Origin: Campylobacterales bacterium
GTDB lineage: Bacteria > Campylobacterota > Campylobacteria > Campylobacterales > QNZT01
Reading direction: 5' to 3'
Length of the DNA: 18,883 nucleotides
NCBI GenBank assembly: GCA_027081495.1
Contig: JALWKJ010000092.1
Coordinates: 1 to 18,883 of the forward strand
Position numbers and translations under genes: made by a program. The notes below the pieces were generated by a model. The model did no database searches. It was not told where the DNA came from and saw only the letters and a program-made list of their open reading frames with translations. Of this stretch, positions 14,806 to 18,883 are shown piece by piece (position 1 is the stretch's first letter; each line of letters begins with the position of its first letter).

Positions 14806-14811
14806 ATTATA
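14806..14811 (-). promoter_or_regulatory. -10 element of the tRNA-Arg promoter
   Basis: The minus strand reads TATAAT, 20 nt before the mature tRNA. A small inverted repeat (AATATC/GATATT, 14789-14808) lies in the 5' leader, which RNase P would remove. Confidence 0.5.
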
Positions 14812-14893
14812 CAAAAGAAACTTAAAAGCTTATTGGTTTTAATCTCAAATTGTATGATTTTAGTATGGTTTAATAAAAATGTAAAATTTTATT

Positions 14894-14902
14894 TGCTAAA
14901 AT
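14894..14902 (+). promoter_or_regulatory. Extended -10 promoter of the unknown secreted protein gene
   Basis: TGCTAAAAT lies about 42 nt before the TTG start at 14944, predicting a leader of about 35 nt. No -35 was seen. Confidence 0.4.
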
Positions 14903-14943
14903 CCTATCAACATGAAATAATATTTTACTTATTGGAGACTTCA

Positions 14944-16395
14944 TTGCGTATAAAAAGAGTGTTTTTCATTTTTCTATTCTTCTCGATCACCGCTTTTTCC
15001 GATACTCTCGTAACCAACGAAAAATGCGGATATGGATTTGACACATATGAAGGAGTTGTAAAACAAACTCCTTTTTCAAAACAAAATTGTGTCACGATTT
15101 CTCAAGAAATAGATCAAAAACCAAAAATCATACGAATAAAAAACCTGAAACATCTGTTTAAGCGTTTAAGTATCTTAAAAAATAAACAATTTTTTAATAA
15201 CTATTTTGTTAAAAAAATTATGGATAACTCCCACATAAACGGTTATACTCTAACTTATATGATTTATCAAAATGTAACGGTTTTCAAGACGATAGTACAA
15301 AATAGCATCTTAGATTTAAATCTTACCGACCCGAATTTTATAAATAAATATGGCGACAGCTATATAAAAGAGGTTAAAAGCGGCGGCGAACAGATACTGT
15401 TTTTGCATATACTTACCACTTCTTCGCAGGAATATCGAAAAATCAAAGAAACTCTAAAGGAGTCTTTAAAAGATATTGAATTATTTAAAAAAAACATCAA
15501 GATCATTTCAAAAAAACAGCATATTGTCGTAAAAGAACTTTTTACGAAATCTCTAGGATTTGTTCCCGCGGACGAACTGACTTCAGCTTTTCTTTCTGTA
15601 AAAAACTTTAAAAAAGATATCATAAAAAACGCTATACCGTATAAATACTCGCTTAAAAAATATGAGGATTTAAATACGACGCTTATTGAAAAGAAGAAAC
15701 AAAAATTGAAAAGCGCTATAGATAGATTTCTTTCAATCAGATATAATCTAAACGATTATAACTATTACAGACACAATCTGAATCTTTTTTTGCCGATCGA
15801 CGCAAATACTTCTAGAGATATTCGTAAAAAGTATGAACTGAATAAAGACAAAATAAGAAATCTTTTACAAAATCAAGCTTTAGATATCGATTTGCAAATC
15901 AAATCAAATCAAATCAAACTCCCAATGAGATATAAAGCTTCTCATATGCAGCAGACGATTATGATAAAACCCCAATCTATAACTATACTTTCAAAACGGA
16001 CTATGCCCAAAATAGATCCGAAAAAGAGTATAAAAATGGATCTTCAAAGCAAATTAGACATACAAAATCATGGTCAGCTGCTTAGAATTAAAAATACTCT
16101 TACATATGAAATCGACAATAAAAAATATACGAAAACCGATATAAGATTACTTTTTGATACATATGTCAATTTTTCCGGATTGAGATTCAAATCTATTTTA
16201 AACGACTACGGAACGGCTGCACTCTCACTTACGCTTAACAAATATGAACAATTTATCGATACTGAAGGTGCGGGAATAATTGACAAAGCCGAATGCGGAT
16301 ATAAAATAACCAAGGATCATAAGCTTGAAATATCATGCAAAGATATATTATACAAACCTATAAAAATAAAATTTGCTCATGAAGAGGATATTTAA
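14944..16395 (+). CDS. Unrecognised secreted protein (483 residues)
   Basis: The open frame begins at 14833, but the TTG at 14944 is the likely start. It has TTGGAG 7 nt upstream and gives a clean signal peptide (LRIKRVFFIFLFFSITAFSDT, cut near residue 18-19). The mature protein is Lys- and Ile-rich and has four Cys, two near the N-terminus (KCGYGFD and KQNCVT) and two near the C-terminus (AECGYK and ISCKD). Both ends carry a Cys-Gly-Tyr motif, suggesting disulphide-bonded ends. The middle (about 130-270) looks helical and the last 120 residues look rich in beta strands (LRIKNTLTYEIDNKKY, IRLLFDTYVNFSG). No known domain is recognised. A (CAAAT) repeat lies inside the gene. It is monocistronic, and its stop overlaps that of the convergent DUF523 gene. 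It is likely periplasmic or outer-membrane associated. Confidence 0.75.
   Translation: MRIKRVFFIFLFFSITAFSDTLVTNEKCGYGFDTYEGVVKQTPFSKQNCVTISQEIDQKPKIIRIKNLKHLFKRLSILKNKQFFNNYFVKKIMDNSHINGYTLTYMIYQNVTVFKTIVQNSILDLNLTDPNFINKYGDSYIKEVKSGGEQILFLHILTTSSQEYRKIKETLKESLKDIELFKKNIKIISKKQHIVVKELFTKSLGFVPADELTSAFLSVKNFKKDIIKNAIPYKYSLKKYEDLNTTLIEKKKQKLKSAIDRFLSIRYNLNDYNYYRHNLNLFLPIDANTSRDIRKKYELNKDKIRNLLQNQALDIDLQIKSNQIKLPMRYKASHMQQTIMIKPQSITILSKRTMPKIDPKKSIKMDLQSKLDIQNHGQLLRIKNTLTYEIDNKKYTKTDIRLLFDTYVNFSGLRFKSILNDYGTAALSLTLNKYEQFIDTEGAGIIDKAECGYKITKDHKLEISCKDILYKPIKIKFAHEEDI
15895..15918 (+). repeat. (CAAAT) pentanucleotide tandem repeat, 4.8 copies, in a coding region
   Basis: Four exact CAAAT copies plus CAAA. 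Because 5 is not a multiple of 3, gain or loss of one unit shifts the reading frame of the secreted protein near residue 320. It currently encodes QIKSNQIK. Confidence 0.8.
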
Positions 16396-16400
16396 ATATC
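16387..16400. repeat. 14-bp perfect palindrome at convergent gene ends
   Basis: GATATTTAAATATC spans both stop codons of the convergent genes. All but two base pairs are A-T, so it is a poor terminator and may be chance in this AT-rich DNA. Confidence 0.4.
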
Positions 16401-16865
16401 ATTTAAATCTATACCCGCCATATAAAGCGCCTCTTTGATCTGGTATTCATTAAAAACATAAATTTTATTTTTTTCCAGCAGCTGAGTAGTGATACCTTTA
16501 CCGTTTTTTAAAGTATTTGTAAATGTACCATCGTAAATCAGGTTATTTGAGCATGATGGACTTTTTGATTTTAATATCGCCACATTTATCCGATGCTCGA
16601 TGCAATATTTTAGAGCTATATTCGCACCCTTTATAAAATAAGGCGTTACATTTTTACCCTCTTTGTTTATAATGTCTGTTCGATCAACGGAAATTTCGCT
16701 CGCGGCTCTTGGAACGGCAAGTCCGCCGACTACCTCTGGGCATATTGAAACTACAAAGCCTTTTTCATACAATCTAAAAAGCGTCTCATTTTTATATTTT
16801 ATTTTACCGTCATATCTTACTTGTTCCCCAAGTAAACAACCGCTTACCAATATTTTTATTTTCAT
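16392..16865 (-). CDS. DUF523 / TudS-like [4Fe-4S] protein
   Basis: A 157-residue protein with the complete DUF523 pattern: VSGCLLGEQVRYDG (8-20), ICPEVVGGLAVPR (41-53), KSKSPSC (100-106) and IYDGTF (110-115). C10, C42 and C105 are the three conserved Cys. Known: the DUF523 member TudS (2-thiouracil desulfidase) holds a [4Fe-4S] cluster on three Cys and desulphurates thiouracil. Most family members are uncharacterised, so the substrate is not known here. It is cytoplasmic, with no signal peptide. The family's usual SPSCG reads SPSCS. It is a single gene converging on the secreted protein gene with a 4-nt overlap of stop codons. Its ribosome site is weak. Confidence 0.9.
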   Translation of the reverse strand: MKIKILVSGCLLGEQVRYDGKIKYKNETLFRLYEKGFVVSICPEVVGGLAVPRAASEISVDRTDIINKEGKNVTPYFIKGANIALKYCIEHRINVAILKSKSPSCSNNLIYDGTFTNTLKNGKGITTQLLEKNKIYVFNEYQIKEALYMAGIDLNDI

Positions 16866-16876
16866 CCTAAAATTCT

Positions 16877-16902
16877 TAAACTATTTTTTTATATGCCGAT
16901 AT
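16877..16902 (+). promoter_or_regulatory. Sigma-28 (FliA)-like promoter of the PAS-chemoreceptor operon
   Basis: TAAA (16877-16880), 14 nt, then GCCGATAT (16895-16902). The enterobacterial FliA consensus is TAAA-N15-GCCGATAA, so the -10 matches at 7 of 8 bases with a spacer one base short. The -10 ends 28 nt before the ATG of the PAS gene. Confidence 0.6.
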
Positions 16903-16930
16903 CATAGTATATCAATCTAAAAGGTAGCAT

Positions 16931-17479
16931 ATGAAACATAAAAAACTAACTAAAAACGATGCGCCGAAAAATATTACCGACAATGAAAAAGTCTTATCGG
17001 AAAACGATTTTATAGTATCAAAGACTGATCCAAAAGGGGTAATAACTTACGGTAACCGCATATTCATAGACATCAGCGGCTATAAAAAAAATGAAATCAT
17101 AGGGGCAAATCACAATTTGATAAGACATCCTTTTATGCCCAAAATTGCTTTTAAAATGGTTTGGGAGTTAATTTCACAAAAAAAAGAGTTTTTCGGTTTT
17201 GTTAAAAATCTTTCCAAAGATGGAGGTTTTTATTGGGTCTTTGCTTACATAACCGCCGACCTGGATGCAAAAGGAAACATTTTAGGATATACATCCGTCA
17301 GAAGAAAAGCTCCAACTCACGCAATAGAAGAAATCATATCTCTATATAAACTATTAAACGATGCCGAGAACCGCGGTGGAATAAACGCATCACAGATACT
17401 ATTAAACGAATATTTGAATGATAATAAAACAACATACGAAAAATTCGTTCATCAACTTCAAACGGGAGCTTTCGCATGA
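16931..17479 (+). CDS. PAS-domain protein, Aer/CetB-like energy-taxis sensor
   Basis: A 182-residue soluble protein with one PAS domain at about 25-125 and a helical C-terminal tail. The PAS carries the Aer-type signatures VSKTDPKGVITYGN, ISGYKKNEIIGANHN, IRHPFMP (64-70) and GGFYWVFAYI (98-107). Known: in E. coli Aer this fold binds FAD and senses redox state; Aer residues R57, H58 and D60 lie in RHPDMP and are needed for FAD. Here R65 and H66 are kept but the Asp is Phe (F68). In Campylobacter the bipartite CetA/CetB system splits Aer into a PAS protein and a membrane receptor. This gene precedes and overlaps (ATGA) just such a receptor, so the pair is probably functional together. AAAGG precedes the ATG by 6 nt. 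Confidence 0.88.
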   Translation: MKHKKLTKNDAPKNITDNEKVLSENDFIVSKTDPKGVITYGNRIFIDISGYKKNEIIGANHNLIRHPFMPKIAFKMVWELISQKKEFFGFVKNLSKDGGFYWVFAYITADLDAKGNILGYTSVRRKAPTHAIEEIISLYKLLNDAENRGGINASQILLNEYLNDNKTTYEKFVHQLQTGAFA

Positions 17480-18883
17480 ATTTAAATCTTAAAAATATAA
17501 ATTTTTTACTTTTATTTGCAACCACGATCATAGTATCTTTGTATCTTATATTCAAAGGAGACTATCTAGTAGGATCCGGAGGAATTATTTTGGCGATAAT
17601 AAGCTCTTTATTTCCACAAAAAAGAGATATCTCAAATAACGAACAAATTCTAAAACAGATATACGATGTTGTTACAAAAGCCGCAAATGGAAATCTATCT
17701 AATCGCATCTCTGTCACGGACGATAAAACAATTGCGGAAAAAACCGCCTGGGCAATAAACGATATGTTAGATCAAACTGAAGTTTTGCTTAGAGAAACAA
17801 GAAATACGATAAAAGAGATAAATCAAGGAAAGCTTTACAGAAGTACTTTCCCACAGGGACTTCATAATGAATTTAACATAACCGCTCGCGCGATAGAACA
17901 GGCGGTAAATATTATGAGACATAATGTAAAAGACCAAATAAGAGGCAGCCTTACTTCAAAATTCAGCAGAATAGGAAATGGAATAAAAGGCGGACTGGAT
18001 GTCATTACAACAGATTTAAAATCAACAAATGTAGTATCTGACGAGATTTCAAATGAATTACAAAAAGTCTCTGAAAATTCGCAAGAAACTTCAACCGAAA
18101 TCAAAAAAGTAATCAACGAACTTGATAATTTAAACAATATGATATCAGATAGTAAAGTTTCTATCCAATCTTTGAATGAAAATGTAGGAACTATAACATC
18201 GGTTGTAAATTTGATTAAAGATATAGCGGATCAAACAAATCTTTTAGCTTTAAATGCGGCAATAGAAGCGGCTCGTGCGGGCGAACATGGTCGCGGTTTT
18301 GCCGTTGTAGCCGATGAAGTAAGAAAACTGGCCGAAAACACTCAAAAAGCGACATCTGAAATTTCCCTAACTATTCAAACACTACAACAACAAGCGAGTG
18401 AAATACAAACAAATTCACAGCAGATGAATGATCTTTCGACGAATGTTCAAAATACGATAAACAGCTTCGATACGACTATAGAATCGCTAGATCGTAAAAT
18501 AACAAAAACAAATGAAAAAGCTAGATATAGCTACTATAAGCTTTTGACAACACTCCTTAAAATCGATCATATCTATTTTAAAAATAGAGCATATTCGAGT
18601 GTTGCGAACGCAAATGTAAATCCTGCTGAATTTGCTGATGAGAATAAATGCAATTTTGGAAAATGGCTAAATAGCGAAGGGAAAAAGCTGTTTGGTAATT
18701 CTCAATATTATTCAAAAATAATAACACACCACACACAATTACATAAATTGGTGGCAACAAATGTCAACTGCGTCCAAGACGGACAATGTTTGGCGAATAA
18801 AGCAAATCATGAAAAGATCATAAGAGTATTTCAAGAGGCGGAAGAGCACAGTAGTAAACTTTTTGATAACATAGATCTAATGG
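17476..18883 (+). CDS. Methyl-accepting chemotaxis protein with C-terminal CZB domain (partial, 3' end beyond window)
   Basis: 469 residues are visible with no stop before the window end. Two hydrophobic segments (about 8-25 and 32-47) are joined by only a few residues, so there is no periplasmic sensor domain, as in Campylobacter CetA. HAMP-like helices (about 60-150) follow, then the signalling domain with the hairpin tip IADQTNLLALNAAIEAARAG at 250-269 and FAVVADEVRKLAE just after it. A CZB (chemoreceptor zinc-binding) domain ends the protein: H365 in DHIYFKNRAY, C392 in CNFGKWL, and H419 and H423 in HTQLH supply the expected 3His/1Cys site. A CVQDGQC pair follows. Known: the CZB of Helicobacter TlpD binds Zn and responds to oxidants through the Cys. 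Probably only the extreme C-terminus is missing. The ATG overlaps the PAS gene stop. Confidence 0.93.
   Translation, partial: MNLNLKNINFLLLFATTIIVSLYLIFKGDYLVGSGGIILAIISSLFPQKRDISNNEQILKQIYDVVTKAANGNLSNRISVTDDKTIAEKTAWAINDMLDQTEVLLRETRNTIKEINQGKLYRSTFPQGLHNEFNITARAIEQAVNIMRHNVKDQIRGSLTSKFSRIGNGIKGGLDVITTDLKSTNVVSDEISNELQKVSENSQETSTEIKKVINELDNLNNMISDSKVSIQSLNENVGTITSVVNLIKDIADQTNLLALNAAIEAARAGEHGRGFAVVADEVRKLAENTQKATSEISLTIQTLQQQASEIQTNSQQMNDLSTNVQNTINSFDTTIESLDRKITKTNEKARYSYYKLLTTLLKIDHIYFKNRAYSSVANANVNPAEFADENKCNFGKWLNSEGKKLFGNSQYYSKIITHHTQLHKLVATNVNCVQDGQCLANKANHEKIIRVFQEAEEHSSKLFDNIDLM

Noticed and set aside
14648..14842. Plus-strand frame of 64 codons containing GAPCRSRTCDL
   Set aside because: It is the antisense read-through of the tRNA-Arg gene; this peptide is a common false call over tRNA genes.
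14833..14943. N-terminal extension of the secreted protein
   Set aside because: It would hide the signal peptide behind 37 residues and overlap the probable promoter. The TTG at 14944 has a good ribosome site.
16387..16400. GATATTTAAATATC as a bidirectional terminator
   Set aside because: The stem is almost all A-T and no T tract follows. It is kept only as a repeat, since chance is likely in this base composition.
1..18883. CRISPR arrays, insertion sequences, prophage or integration sites
   Set aside because: No spaced repeats, transposase or integrase motifs, or tRNA-flanking direct repeats were seen.

Overview
The window is AT-rich, densely packed bacterial DNA, most likely from a Campylobacterota (Epsilonproteobacteria) member, perhaps a Sulfurimonas-like chemolithotroph. 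This is inference. It rests on the argH / pckA / biotin-carrier carboxylase (PycB/OadA) grouping, which I recall from Campylobacter, on pseudopilins cleaved after Ala before FTLxE, on small monohaem cytochromes c, and on a split PAS-plus-chemoreceptor pair resembling Campylobacter CetB/CetA. No database search was possible.

Region 1 (1-8851, minus strand) is one long collinear unit. Read 5'->3' it runs oadG, oadA, oadB, pckA, an SQR-like flavoprotein gene, argH, an ApbA/PanE-family reductase gene, and the start of a TonB-like proline-rich membrane protein that leaves the window. Gaps are mostly 3-50 nt and the last junction is an ATGA overlap. One extended -10 promoter lies upstream of oadG. 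The unit joins a Na+-pumping oxaloacetate decarboxylase to PEP carboxykinase (C3/C4 and gluconeogenic metabolism), followed by a quinone-linked redox enzyme and biosynthetic genes.

Region 2 (8956-12485, minus strand) holds an ankyrin-repeat protein, a cytochrome c553-like protein and a secreted cytochrome-like protein that lacks CxxCH. Upstream of these is a two-component system (OmpR-type regulator, then histidine kinase) whose kinase gene overlaps a monohaem cytochrome c gene. Two conspicuous palindromes with 7-bp arms and a 2-nt spacer flank the c553-like gene.

Region 3 (12546-14603) starts at a divergent promoter pair shared with the two-component system. Three overlapping pseudopilin genes run on the plus strand. 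A membrane-anchored coiled-coil gene converges on them, and its probable terminator lies inside the last pseudopilin gene.

Region 4 (14710-16865) has tRNA-Arg with anticodon GCG on the minus strand, an unrecognised secreted protein of 483 residues carrying a (CAAAT) tandem repeat, and a convergent DUF523/TudS-like protein.

Region 5 (16877-18883, plus strand) starts with a sigma-28-like promoter. It drives a PAS protein gene that overlaps by ATGA a chemoreceptor gene with a C-terminal CZB zinc-binding domain, cut by the window end. Together they look like a split Aer-type energy-taxis receptor.

No CRISPR array, insertion sequence, phage gene or rRNA was seen. No stretch over 300 bases lacks a gene.
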